A stretch of DNA of 64,000 bases, from the NCBI RefSeq assembly GCF_902167145.1, contig NC_050096.1, forward strand, positions 265,258,622 to 265,322,621, written 5' to 3'. Positions 1-11,400 of this stretch are shown piece after piece; position 1 is the first letter of the stretch; every line of letters starts with the position of its first letter. The translations under genes were made by a program, and so were the position numbers. The notes under the pieces are model-generated. The model ran no database searches. It was given only the letters and a program-made list of their open reading frames with translations, and was not told the origin of the DNA. This DNA comes from Zea mays. Lineage: Eukaryota > Streptophyta > Magnoliopsida > Poales > Poaceae.

Positions 1-651
1 CTCATATTTATTTGTACCATCGGGGAGAAAGTAAAAGGGCTCTAAAGACTCCGTTTTGGCGATTAATGCCAAAGGGGGGGAGAGTATTAGCCCAAAGCAA
101 AAGGATCGCACCACCATGCCAATTTCAAAAATTTTCGAAACAAGTTTAAATTGTTAAATGTTTTTCAATTGGTATCTTTGAAATTAGTATTCCTCTAAGA
201 AATTCTATCTCAATTGGTATCTATATTTTAAGGAGGAGTTTTTCAAAAATTTGTTATCTAAAATATTTGATCTTCTGTCAATTGGTAAAACCCTCTTGAA
301 CACTAAGAGGAGAATTTCATTAAGGGGGAGTTTTGTTTGAGTCAAAGGAAAAGCGTTTGAAACAGGGGGAGAAAATTTCAAATCTTGAAAATGCTTCTCA
401 CAATCTTATTCATTTACCTTTGACTATTTGCAAAAGAACCTTGAAAAGATTTTCCAAAAGAATTTGCAAAAACAAACCAAGTGGTGCAAATGTGGTCCAA
501 AATGTTAAATTATTGTATCAAACTTATCTGCTTAGAAATGCTTTCATTTCAAAATAACTTATGCACATCTGTCAAAATGCAAACTAGTTACATTTCTACC
601 TTTGTATTTGCTTTGGTTTGTGTTGGCATCAATCACCAAAAAGGGGGAGAT
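1..651 (+). mobile_element. 3' internal end of Sirevirus-type Copia element O
   Basis: This is the untranslated region between pol and the 3' LTR of the outermost element; the rest lies left of the window. It contains several purine-rich GGGGGAGA blocks (near 75-83 and 364-373), as in the equivalent region of element A, and ends in a polypurine tract. The stretch from about 385 to 520 is clearly homologous to 61139-61270 in A, so O and A are related families. The short open frame at 333-557 is not conserved as protein and is not called a gene. Confidence 0.8.
638..651 (+). promoter_or_regulatory. Polypurine tract of element O
   Basis: The purine run AAAAAGGGGGAGAT lies directly before the TGAAAGGG start of the LTR. 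It is the expected plus-strand priming site of an LTR retrotransposon. The same tract precedes the 3' LTRs of A (61397-61410) and, inverted, D (26135-26150). Confidence 0.85.
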
Positions 652-848
652 TGAAAGGGAAATAGTCTCAACATTTCCTATAATAGATTTTGGTGTTTGA
701 CGACCATCACAAACCTTGTGGACTAACCAGTTTGCCTAGTTGATCATTTTACAGGTGCATAAGTTCATCTACAACTATTCAAAGTCGAATGTTCGGAATA
801 CCGTAGATTATTCCGGACAGGAAAAGCTTTTTGGAAAAACAGACTAAG

Positions 849-1226
849 CGCGGACCGTCCGGGCCTTCACGGCGGACCGTCCGCGACACCAGGATGACCC
901 TCGGACAGAACCAATGCAAAAATCAAAGTCTACACTACGGACCATCCGGAGGAAAAGCAAGCACCGTCCGAGACCACGCGCGGACCGTCCGGTCGGTGAA
1001 AAACCGAAAAACCCGAAGGTAACGAGTTCGATAAAATGAATTATAGCGTCCTCGCGGACCGTCCGGGGTGCACGACCGGACCGTCCGCGACTGCCTTTAT
1101 CTGACATCTGACGACGCATTAAATGCAAAATAGTCGTTGATATAGTCGTTACTGCTGACCGTTGCGTTTTCAGCCGTTGATGTGCAGGGGTGGACCGTCC
1201 GGACCAGAGGCGCGGACCGTCCGCGT
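849..1226. repeat. Cluster of CGGACCGTCCG palindromes in the O LTR
   Basis: At least eight perfect or near-perfect copies of the palindrome CGGACCGTCCG lie in about 380 bp, just upstream of the TATA box. The A and D LTRs carry a different palindrome, built on CACCGGACWGTCCGGTG, at the same place. Position upstream of TATA suggests a regulatory or methylation-prone role; that part is inference. Confidence 0.8.
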
Positions 1227-1266
1227 TTGGCAAAATTGGAACAACGGCTAGGAAGTGGTTGGGAGC

Positions 1267-1274
1267 TATAAATA
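1267..1274 (+). promoter_or_regulatory. TATA box of the O LTR
   Basis: TATAAATA lies in the context GAGCTATAAATACAACCCC, downstream of the palindrome cluster. The layout matches the A LTR (TATA at 2286). It marks the U3/R boundary on the + strand. Confidence 0.75.
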
Positions 1275-1558
1275 CAACCCCAACCACCACCATTCTCAAC
1301 AACCAAGCATTCCAACCTTTCACATTCAATACAAGAGCTAGCAATTCATTCCAAGACACAATCAAAGCTTCCAATCTCTCCAAATTCCTCAATTGAGACA
1401 AGTGATCATTAGTGATTAGCGACTTGAGAGAGAGTGATTCGTGTGTTATTTATCGCTCTTGTTGCTTGGCTTTTGCAATCGTGCTCTCTTCTTCCTCATT
1501 CTTATTCTTCAAGTGACTTGTAATCAAAGCAAGAGACACCAATTGTGTGGTGGTCCTT

Positions 1559-1563
1559 GTAAG
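1559..1563. repeat. TSD GTAAG of element A, left copy
   Basis: GTAAG here is repeated at 62681-62685 right after the CA end of the A 3' LTR. The perfect 5-bp duplication proves A entered the O LTR in one event and is complete. Confidence 0.95.
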
Positions 1564-1764
1564 TGAAAGGGAATTAGGCTTACACCTAGTCCCTAATTAA
1601 TTTTGGTGGTTGAATTGCCCAACACAAATAATTGGACTAACTAGTTTGCCCAAGTGTATAGATTATACAGGTGTAAAAGGTTCACGCTCAGCCAATAAAA
1701 AGATCAAGTTTTGGATTCAACAAAGGAGCAAAGAGGCAACCGAAGGCACCTCTGGTCTGGGGGC

Positions 1765-2240
1765 ACCGGACTGTGTCCGGTGCACCACCGGACAGTGTCC
1801 GGTGCACCAGAGGACTCCAACTCGAACTCACCACCTTCGGGAAATTCCAGAGGCGACTCCACTATAATTCACCGGACTGTCCGGTGTACACCGGACATGT
1901 CCGGTGCTCCAAGGAAGGATGGCCTCAAGAACTCGCCAGCCTCGGGAATTCACCTGAGCTGCTCCGCTATAATTCACCGGACTGTCTGGTGTAACAGCGG
2001 AGCAACGGCTATATCGGCGCCAACGGCTACCTGCGGCGCATTGAATGCGCGCGCTGCGCGCGCAGACGTCAGGCGCGCCCATACTGGCGCACCGGACAAT
2101 GAACAGGACATGTCCGGTGTGCACCGGACATCCAGGCGGGCCCAGAAGTCAGAAGCTCCAACGGTCAGAATCCAACGGCATTGGTGACGTGGCTGGGGCA
2201 CCGGACATGTCCGGTGTGCACCGGACTGTCCGGTGCGCCA
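1765..2240. repeat. Cluster of CACCGGACTGTCCGGTG palindromes (A 5' LTR)
   Basis: Repeated full and half copies of a palindrome with core CCGGACTGTCCGG or CCGGACATGTCCGG lie immediately upstream of the TATA box. Copies differ in the central base and in spacing. The 3' LTR lacks one unit near 62060, which shows that copy number changes between the two LTRs of one element. Confidence 0.85.
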
Positions 2241-2285
2241 TCGAACAGACAGCCTCCACCAACGGTCAAGTTTGGTGGTTGGGGC

Positions 2286-2293
2286 TATAAATA
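2286..2293 (+). promoter_or_regulatory. TATA box of the A 5' LTR
   Basis: TATAAATA lies in GGGGCTATAAATACCCC, about 50 bp after the last palindrome. The matching copy in the 3' LTR is at 62111-62118. It is the likely promoter of the genomic RNA of element A. Confidence 0.75.
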
Positions 2294-2860
2294 CCCCAAC
2301 CACCCCCACATTCAAGCATCCAAGTTTTCCACTTCTCAACCACTTACAAGAGCTAGGCATTCAATTCTAGACACACCAAAGAATTCAAATCCTCTCCAAT
2401 TCCACACAAGGCTTTAGTGATTAGCGAGAGAGATTTGTCGTGTTCTTTTGAGCTCTTGCGCTTGGATTGCTTCCTTTCTTTCTCACTTGTTCTTGTGATC
2501 AAAACTCCATTGTAATCAAGGCAAGAGGCACCAATTGTGTGGTGGCCCTTGCGGGGAAGTTTTGTTCCCGACTTTGATTTGAGAAGAGAAGCTCACTCGG
2601 TCCGAGGGACCGTTTGAGAGAGGGAAGGGTTGAAAGAGACCCGGCCTTTGTGGCCTCCTCAACGGGGAGTAGGTTTGCGAGAACCGAACCTCGGTAAAAC
2701 AAATCTGTGTGTCTCACTTCGTATTTGCTTGAGATTTGTTTTTCACCCTCTCTCGCGGACTCTTTTATATTTCTAACGCTAACCCGGCTTGTAGTTGTGT
2801 TTATATTTGTAAAATTCAGTTTCGCCCTATTCACCCCCCCCCCTCTAGGCGACTATCAAT

Positions 2861-2872
2861 TGGTATCAGAGC
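2861..2872 (+). other. Primer-binding site of element A (initiator tRNA-Met)
   Basis: TGGTATCAGAGC lies two bases after the CA end of the 5' LTR. It is complementary to the 3' end of plant initiator tRNA-Met, the usual primer of Copia elements. Confidence 0.92.
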
Positions 2873-2903
2873 CCGGTGCTTCATTAGAGCCTAACCGCTC
2901 GAA

Positions 2904-5593
2904 GTGATGTCGGGAGATCACGCCAAGAAGGAGATGGAGACCGGCGAAAAGCCCACTACAAGCCATGGGAGCACTTCATCGGAAGAGTCCCACACCAAGA
3001 GAAAGGAGAAGAAGAACTCCTCCAAAGGGAAGGAGAAGAAGTCTTCTTCACACCAAAAGGAGAAGAAGGAGAGATCCTCTTCTCACAAGATGCGTCGGAG
3101 TGGGGACAAGAAAAAGAGGATGAGGAAAGTGGTCTACTACGAGACCGATTCTTCATCGCCATCCACCTCCGGCTTCGACGCGGCATCCGTCACTTCTAAG
3201 CGCCAAGAGCGCAAGAAGTATAGTAAGACCCCCCTACACTATCCTCGCATTTCTAAACATACACCTTTACTTTCCGTCCCATTAGGCAAACCACCAACTT
3301 TTGATGGTGAAGATTATGCTAGGTGGAGTGATTTAATGCGATTTCATCTAACCTCACTCCACAAAAGTATATGGGATGTTGTTGAGTTTGGTGCACAGGT
3401 ACCATCCGTAGGGGATAAAGACTATGATGAGGATGAGGTGGCCCAAATCGAGCACTTCAACTCTCAAGCAACAACGATACTCCTCGCCTCTTTAAGTAGA
3501 GAGGAGTATAACAAAGTGCAAGGGTTGAAGAGTGCCAAGGAGGTTTGGGATGTGCTCAAAACCGCGCACGAGGGAGATGAGCTTACAAAGATCACCAAGC
3601 GGGAAACGATCGAGGGGGAGCTCGGTCGCTTCCGGCTTCGCAAAGGAGAAGAGCCACAAAACATGTACAACCGACTAAAGACCTTGGTGAACCAAGTGCG
3701 CAACCTCGGGAGCAAAAAGTGGGATGACCACGAGGTGGTTAAGGTTATTCTAAGATCTCTTATTTTCCTTAACCCTACTCAAGTTCAATTAATCTGTGGC
3801 AACCCAAGATATACACTAATGACCCCCGAGGAGGTAATCGGGAATTTTGTGAGTTTTGAGTGCATGATCGAAGGCTCAAGGAAGATCAACGAGCTTGATG
3901 ATCCCTCCACATCCGAAGCTCAACCCGTCGCATTCAAGGCGACGGAGGAAAAGAAGGAGGAGTCTACACCAAGTAGACAACCAATTGACGCCTCCAAGCT
4001 CGACAATGAGAAAATGGTGCTCGTCATCAAGAGCTTCCGCCAAATCCTCAAGCAACGGAGAGGGAAAGACTACAAGTCCCGCTCCAAAAAGGTTTGCTAC
4101 AAGTGTGGTAAGCCCGGTCACTTTATAGCTAAATGTCCATTATCAAGTGATAGTGACAGGGGCGACGACAAGAAGGGGAGAAGAAAGGAGAAGAGGAGGT
4201 ACTACAAAAAGAAGGGCGGCGATGCCCATGTTTGTCGGGAGTGGGACTCCGACGAAAGCTCAAGCGACTCCTCCGACGATGAGGACGCCGCCAACATCGC
4301 CGTCACCAAGGGACTCCTCTTCCCAAACGTAGGCCACAAGTGCCTCATGGCAAAGGACGGCAAAAAGAAGGTTAAATCTAAATCCTCCACTAGATATGAA
4401 TCCTCTAGTGATGATAATGCTAGTGATGAGGAAGATAATTTGCGTACCCTTTTTGCCAACCTCAACATGCAACAAAAAGAGAAACTCAATGAATTGATTA
4501 GTGCCATTCATGAAAAGGATGATCTTTTGGACACCCAAGAGGACTTCCTTATTAAAGAAAATAAGAAGCATGTTAAGGTTAAAAATGCTTAGGCTCTAGA
4601 GGTAGAAAAATGTGAGAAATTATCTAGTGAGCTAAGTACTTGCCATGACACTATTATCAACCTTAGAAATGAAAATGCTAGTTTGAATGCTAAGGTTGAT
4701 TCTCATGTTTGTAATGTTTCGATTTCCAATCCTAGAGATAATAATGATGATTTGCTTGCTAGGATTGAAGAATTAAACATTTCTCTTGCTAGCCTTAGAG
4801 TAGAAAATGAAAATATAATTGCTAAGGCTAAAGAACTAGATGTTTGCAATGTTACAATTTCCGATCTTAGAGATAATAATGATATCTTGCGTGCTAAGAT
4901 CGTTGAACTTAATTCATGCAAACCCTCTACATCTAGTGTTGAGCATATTTCCATTTGTACTAGATGTAGAGATGTTGATATCAATGCTATTCATGATCAC
5001 ATGACTTTAATTAAACAACAAAATGATCATATAGCAATATTAGATGCAAAAATTGCCGAGCATAACTTAGAAAATGAAAAGTTTAAATTTGCTAGAAGTA
5101 TGCTCTATAATGGGAGACACCCTGGCATTAAGGATGGCATTGGCTACCAAAGGGGAGACAATGTCAAACTTAGTGCCCCTCCTAAAAGATTGTCCAATTT
5201 TGTTAAGGGCAAGGCTCCCATGCCTCAGGATAACGAGGGTTACATTTTATACCCTGCCGGTTATCCTAAGAACAAAATTAGGAGAATTCATTCTAGGAAG
5301 TCTCACTCTGGCCCTAACCATGCTTTTATATATAAGGGTGAGGCATCTAGCTCTAGGCAACCAACCCGTGCTAAGTTGCCTAAAAGGAAAACTCCTAGTG
5401 CATCAAATGAACATAACATTTCATTTAAGACTTTTGATGCATCTTATGTTTTAACTAACAAATCCGGCAAGGTAGTTGCCAAATATGTTGGGTCAAGCAC
5501 AAGGGGTCTAAGACTTGTGTTTGGGTACCCAAAGTTCTTGTGTATAATGCCAAAGGACCCAAAACCATTTGGGTACCTAAAGTCAAGAACTAA
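2904..5593 (+). pseudogene. gag: gag of element A, broken by a stop and a 1-nt frameshift
   Basis: Gag packages element RNA into virus-like particles. The frame opens at ATG 2904, about 30 bp after the primer site. Residues 1-100 are rich in Lys, Ser and Glu. A UBN2-type Copia gag domain follows (about 110-330), then a CX2CX4HX4C zinc knuckle (CYKCGKPGHFIAKC, residues 398-411), an acidic Ser-rich stretch and a coiled-coil zone with Asn/Leu-rich repeats (about 4600-5100). TAG at 4590-4592 interrupts the coiled coil. Near 5487 the frame shifts: the Sirevirus-like C-terminal end with two Trp-Val-Pro-Lys motifs is readable only one frame over and ends at TAA 5591-5593, which fits a single-base deletion. 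Sirevirus Gags are known for long C-terminal extensions, which fits. Confidence 0.88.
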
Positions 5594-5606
5594 ACTTGTT
5601 TTGTAG

Positions 5607-5861
5607 GTTTATGCATCCGGGGGCTCAAGTTGGATACTCGACAGCGGGTGCACAAACCACATGACAGGGGAGAAGAAGATGTTCTCCTCCTACGAGAAAA
5701 ACCAAGATCCCCAACGAGCTATCACATTCGGGGATGGAAATCAAGGTTTGGTCAAAGGTCTTGGTAAAATTGCTATATCTCCTGACCATTCTATTTCCAA
5801 TGTTTTTCTTGTAGATTCATTAGATTACAACTTGCTTTCTGTATCTCAATTATGTCAAATG
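5607..5861 (+). pseudogene. pol: pol of element A, piece 1: protease
   Basis: The 85 codons after the TAG at 5604-5606 encode the aspartic protease region. They include the LDSGCTNHMTG active-site motif (Asp-Ser-Gly) and the LLSVSQLCQM segment, where B is inserted. The frame has no ATG at its head and opens directly after TAG|GT, preceded by a T-rich stretch that resembles a splice acceptor. Reading resumes in frame at 22153 after B and its TSD are removed. Confidence 0.9.
5857..5861. repeat. TSD AAATG of element B, left copy
   Basis: AAATG is repeated at 22148-22152, next to the CA end of the B 3' LTR. Removing B and one copy restores the CQM-GYN reading of the A protease/pre-integrase junction. 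Confidence 0.95.
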
Positions 5862-7135
5862 TGTTAGAAATATGCCCTAGAGATAATCATAGAGATGAGC
5901 ATATTTCTTTGTATCCATGATATATATATTGCTTAATTGAATATCCATGGAAGGCACCTTGTATTGATTAGCAATTATGTGAATTGTTTGTGAGATTCTT
6001 TACTTATATGGTTATTCTAAATGATGTCCCTAGTCAGAGTCGATGACTAGCACATGTATTAGTTGATGACTACATTTCACAAGTCATGAACATGGAGATG
6101 TTAAACTAATAATGTGGGCGCATGTATGACATGAGGCTGGACCGACCCAACGTGAGATATTGTAATATAGTTCTCTTCTTGCAACATGAATATTGTATCC
6201 TTAGACCTAAGATTGTCGCATGTTCTCAAGATGTGAATTGACTTACTTAGGGACTATCAAACGCTATCCCGTAACTGGGTAGTTATAAAGGTAGTTTTGG
6301 GTTTGTCAGGAAGCATGCTGTGAGGCATGGTCAGTCAAGATGGAATTTGTCCCTCTCTTTGTGAGAGAGATATCTCTGGGCCCCTCGAGTGATTGGATCA
6401 AGAAATGCATGGCCGTGCTAGGGTTAAGAGTTAACCATTGAAAGGATTCCAATTCACAGTATCGAGAAAGAGAGGTCAGCTTAGAGCCAGACCAAATATC
6501 GTGAGACAAAGGGAACAACATGTACGTAATGTCGCAATGGTTCATCTGATATGATCTTTACGTACACATAGGAGTTGACATGTCTTGCTAGAGGCCGCTG
6601 TCAATTATTGGGCCAAGTAAGAGTACTCGGGCTATGTCTATTTGTACGTGAACCTATAGGGTCACACACTTAAGGGGAAGGAAGCCTAATTCGGATTAGA
6701 TCCGAAATTAGACTGGGCTTTAGGGTTAATGATGGGCCTCGGCGTCAAAAGCCCACCATAACGCCTATATAATGAGGGGCGGGGGCGCGGTTAAGAAATA
6801 ACCTAATTCGCCACCTGCGAACTAACAGCCGCCGCCCACCTCTCGCCCTCGCCAAGCCGCCGTCGCGAACCTAGCAGTTCGGTACGCGGCGCTTCCTCCC
6901 TGTACGTGTGGATACCTCGGAGGTGCTGCATCTGGAGCACTTGGACGAACCGTGCGAGGACGTGAAGGACGCCGGCGACTGCATGGCACTGCTCGACGCG
7001 TTCGTCTACATCGAGACGTCTTCCGCTGCTCTGCGCGTCTAGTGGTAATTCCATGACCTATAACCGCAGTAGTTCTTGGTATTATGGGGTTGAAAATTTT
7101 GTTTTGCGCTAGTGTAGCCTCCCCGTAATCCTACA
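5862..7135 (+). repeat. 5' LTR of element B
   Basis: This 1274-bp LTR runs from TGTTAGAAATATG to GTAATCCTACA. TATATAAT at 6766-6773 lies in its last third and is followed by a GC-rich leader. It carries none of the palindrome clusters of the Sirevirus-type LTRs. Confidence 0.94.
6766..6773 (+). promoter_or_regulatory. TATA box of the B 5' LTR
   Basis: TATATAAT lies in the context CGCCTATATAATGAGG, 370 bp before the end of the LTR. The second copy is in the 3' LTR near 21778. It is the likely promoter of B genomic RNA. Confidence 0.7.
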
Positions 7136-7136
7136 G

Positions 7137-7148
7137 TGGTATCAGAGG
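7137..7148 (+). other. Primer-binding site of element B (initiator tRNA-Met)
   Basis: TGGTATCAGAGG starts one base after the LTR end and matches the complement of initiator tRNA-Met except at the last base. Confidence 0.9.
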
Positions 7149-8403
7149 CAGGTTCTGCGTAGTTTTAGGTCTGGATCTAGGTTCATGAGATGGATCTACT
7201 TGATGCACGGTTTGATTAGATCAATTGGTAATAAAGGGTTGAAGTAGATTACATCGGATATGACTGGAGAGATCAGTTCATCCTTCTCTGTTATGTGCGC
7301 GACTTGCCCCTACCGGCTGGAATCACCATCGGGGCTAACTGCGTACACAACTGGCAGATTGATGTAACAGATCAACGTCATGAGTGTAATCTTCTTCGGG
7401 TCGAAAGTCTCGGATTTGGGTTGATTTGATCAACCGCATGAGATTTCCAGTGGAATTTCCATACATACGATGCATGGACCGCCGTGGCTATCTGCTGAAG
7501 TGGCGAACGTATAGAAACGTGTTTGTCTAACCTGTTTTTGCAGGACATCTTGTGATCGGTATGGCTATTGTGTATATGATGCATGTTAATAAATTATTCA
7601 TGACCTGCGTGTCGTGACCAGGGCAATACGGCTGGAGCCACATGTATTGTCCAAATTTAATGTAATGACCTGCGTGTCAACATGTGATGATCCAAAGCGT
7701 ATATGTAATTTGTTTACCAGCATACGTTAGATAGGTCTTGAAGGACTCATCACCTGGAGGATGGCATACCTATATCATGGAGATGGAGATCATCGTGATG
7801 GACAAATTATTGGAGATGGGGATCACCATGTGACAGCAAGCCATACCGAATCACAACTGTTGTGTGAATGCCATTCTTATTGTTCTACTTGTTTATATTG
7901 CATATATGTCCTTGCGTGCGATGTTATAAGTAGGACGATCCCTCATAAATGTTTAAGCTTCAATGCCTCTCCAAACCTTGCACTATCATAAGTCTTGTAC
8001 AATTGGTGGTGGGTCTATGAAATTAGGGTGCCACCAGTTTTCCTTGACTAGATAGGTTTGTATCGGATACGAACTGCAGAAAGGGTTGGTTAACTTAAAC
8101 AAAGTCAGCTTAATGGTTAAGGACTTTGAGGCATAAGGTTGGGAGCCGAGACATAGAGATGTCACCCAACAACAGGAGTCATATATATGATATGATTAGC
8201 AAGGAGTTGCTTACCGATCTACCTTGTCTTCTAGCGGTGATGCTAAAGCTCACTAGTAGACTTGTTAGTTGTGGGTTCTGAATCACTAAGTATCAATCGA
8301 GGGATATTGATTTTAGTGGGAGTAGACTATTAAATGTTTAATATGATTTACTCTGTCATGGATATTTTTGTCTTAGTATTTTGCATTATTTTGTTGTAGA
8401 TAA
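7149..8403 (+). other. Untranslated leader of element B
   Basis: This stretch of about 1.25 kb lies between the primer site and the gag-pol ATG. It has several short upstream ORFs (one at 7761-7991) but no protein I recognise. Long leaders with upstream ORFs are typical of BARE-type elements and probably hold packaging and dimerisation signals; that role is family knowledge, not visible here. Confidence 0.7.
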
Positions 8404-11400
8404 ATGGCACCTAGCACACCAACATTTACTTTGCGATCAATTCTTGAAAAAGATAAGTTAAATGGAACAAACTATACGGATTGGATCCGTAACCTGAGAA
8501 TTGTTCTCAGGGCTGAAAAAAAGGAAGACGTTCTAGACACCCCACTGCCAGAGGATCCTGGTGAAAATGCAACTGCTGCAGCTAAAACCGCTTACAAGAA
8601 AGCAATGGATACTAATCTTGAAGTGAGTTGCCTAATGCTTGCTTGCATGGAGCCTGAGCTGCAGATGCAGTTTGAGACAAACCATGAGGTGCACGATATG
8701 ATCGTGGCGCTCAAGGATATGTTCCAGACTCAGGCTAGGACAGAAAGGTTCAATGTGTCCAAAGCCTTTCTGGAATGCAAGCTAGCAGAAGGCGCAGCAG
8801 TTGGGCCACATGTAATCAAAATGGTTGGTTACAGTCAGAGGTTGGAGAAGCTAGGCTTCCCAATAAGCCAAGAGTTGGCCACTGACTTCATTTTAGCATC
8901 TCTTCCGCCCAGCTATGGAAACTTCATCACGAACTACCATATGCATGGGGTGGAGAGGGGCCTCAATGAACTATGTGGCATGCTGAAAATAGCAGAGGGG
9001 GACATAAAGAAAAGCGCTGGCAGCAGCGGCCATGTGATGGCGGTCCAAAACAAACCCAACTTTAAGAAGAAGGGTAAATCTCAAAAGAAGAAGGGCAAGG
9101 CAAAGGATACAGTATCCAAGCCAAATCAAAAGCCCAAGGCTGGACCAGCTGCAGATGCAGAGTGCTTTTATTGCAAAGAACTTGGTCACTGGAAAAGGAA
9201 TTGCAAGCAGTACTTGGCCTCTATTAAGGATCGCGGCGGTAAGGGTACAGCCGCAACAGGTACACTTGCTATTCACATTACAGAAAATTTTCTTGTTGAT
9301 TCTTATATTAATTCTTGGGTATTTGATACCGGATCGGTTGCCCATATTTGCAATTCGATGCAGGGAATGATAAGAACTAGAAGCGTGAAAAGAGGAGAAG
9401 TTGATTTCCGGGTAGGCAATAATGCAAGAGTTGCTGCGTTGACCGTCGGGACGATGCAACTCCACCTCCCATCAGGATTTATTTTGGAGTTAAATAATTG
9501 TTATCTAGTTCCTAGTATGAGTCAAAACATTATGTCTCCTTCATGTTTGATGAAGGATGGTTATTCATTTGCGAGTGAAAACAATGGTTATGTGATCTCT
9601 AAGAATGGCATGTTTGTGGCTTTTGTATCCATTATGAATGGGTTATTCATTTTAAATCTTGATGATGCACCTATCTGTAATATTAGTGCTAAAAGGCCTC
9701 GGCCTAATGATTTAAGTCCTACCTACATGTGGCACTGTCGTTTGGGTCATATAAGTGAGAATCGCATGAAGAAGCTTCATTCTGATGGGCTTTTAACTTC
9801 GTTTGATTTTGAATCATATGAGACATGTGAAGCTTGCTTACTTGGTAAGATGACCAAGGCGCCCTTCACGGGTTTACCGGAGAGGACGTTAGATTTATTG
9901 GAACTCATACATACTGATGTGTGCGGACCAATGAGTACGACAGCTAGGGGAGGATTCCAATACTTCATAACCTTCACTGATGATTTTAGTAGATATGGGT
10001 ATGTCTACTTAATGAAACACAAGTCTGAATCCTTAGAAAAGTTCAAAGAGTTTCAGAATGAAGTAGAAAATCAGCGTGGCAAGAAAATTAAAGCACTGCG
10101 ATCAGATCGTGGTGGTGAATATTTGAGTCATGAGTTTAGCAATCATCTAAAGAGTTGTGGAATTGTTCCACAGCTTACGCCGCCTGGAACGCCTCAGAGG
10201 AATGGCGTGTCTGAGCGACGTAATCGGACTTTATTGGATATGGTTCGATCAATGATGAGCCAGTCGGACCTACCTTTGTCGTTTTGGGGATACGCTCTAG
10301 AAACAGCAGCTTTCACACTAAATAGGGTACCGTCTAAGTCCGTAGTTAAGACACCATATGAGATGTGGACTGGGAAGACTCTCAGCTTGTCTTTTCTGAA
10401 GATTTGGGGTTGTGAGGTTTACGTCAAGCGACTACAGTCGGATAAACTCACTCCAAAATCGGACAAGTGCATGTTCGTGGGATATCCAAAGGAAACTTTA
10501 GGATATTACTTTTACCACCGGTCAGATGGCAAAGTGTTTGTCGCCCGGAACGGTGTGTTCTTAGAGAAAGAGTTTCTCAAAAGAGAGAAAAGTAAACAAA
10601 AGGTGTATCTTGAAGAAGTTCAGGATGAGCCAGTGGGACAAGATTCAACAAGTGATGCTAATGTAGCAGAACAAGTTGAGACGTCTATGGCAAGAGAATC
10701 ACCACCACAACCACGAAGGTCAGCAAGGCTTCGCGAGGCACGAGGAGAAGTGTTATTGTTGGGCAATGGGGAAGTGTTGTTGTTAGACAACGACGAACCT
10801 GCAACATATTCAGAAGCGATGATGGACCCAGATTCCGAGAAATGGCATGTCGCCATGAGATCCGAGATAGATTCCATGGGAGAAAATCAAGTTTGGAACT
10901 TGGTTGACCCGCCTGATGGTGTTAGACCTATAGAATGCAAATGGATCTATAAAAAGAAGAAAGACATGGATGGAAATGTTCACATCTATAAGGCTCGACT
11001 TGTTGCAAAGGGTTTTCGACAAGTTCAAGGAGTTGACTATGACGAGACATTCTCGCCAGTAGCGATGCTTAAATCTATTCGGATCATTCTAGCTATTGCC
11101 GCATATTTCGATTATGAGATTTGGCAGATGGATGTCAAAACAGCTTTCCTTAATGGAAACCTAGATGAGGACGTGTATATGATACAGCCCGAGGGTTTTG
11201 TCGATCCGATCAATGCTGGAAAGATATGCAAACTTCAAAAATCCATTTATGGGTTGAAGCAAGCATCTCGGAGTTGGAACATTCGTTTTGATGAAGTGAT
11301 CAAAGGGCTTGGTTTTCATCAGAATGAAGAAGAAGCTTGTGTTTACAAGAAGGAAAGTGGGAGCGCTGTTGTATTTCTGATCTTGTATGTGGATGACATA

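Larger units (their letters stand above)
652..1563 (+). repeat. 3' LTR of element O, left part (U3 and start of R/U5)
   Basis: It starts TGAAAGGG after a polypurine tract and is cut at 1563 by insertion of element A. It resumes at 62686 and ends with CA at 62990, giving an LTR of about 1217 bp. The upstream half is packed with CGGACCGTCCG palindromes and a TATA box follows at 1267. The break lies in the segment that in A reads as the post-TATA leader, which shows where the missing part belongs. Confidence 0.88.
1564..2858 (+). repeat. 5' LTR of element A
   Basis: This 1295-bp LTR starts TGAAAGGGAATTAGG and ends GCGACTATCA. Its upstream half (about 1765-2240) carries many CACCGGACTGTCCGGTG-type palindromes; TATAAATA follows at 2286-2293. 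It is about 25 bp longer than the 3' copy because of small indels in the palindrome zone. Confidence 0.95.

Noticed and set aside
844..1401. 185-codon minus-strand ORF in the O LTR
   Set aside because: Shadow of the palindrome cluster; palindromes open frames on both strands and no protein family is seen.
1765..2240. Regularly recurring palindromes considered as a CRISPR array
   Set aside because: Spacing is irregular, units vary, there are no cas genes and the context is a plant LTR.
7761..7991. 76-codon ORF in the B leader
   Set aside because: Low-complexity start, no domain, and BARE-type leaders commonly hold non-conserved upstream ORFs.
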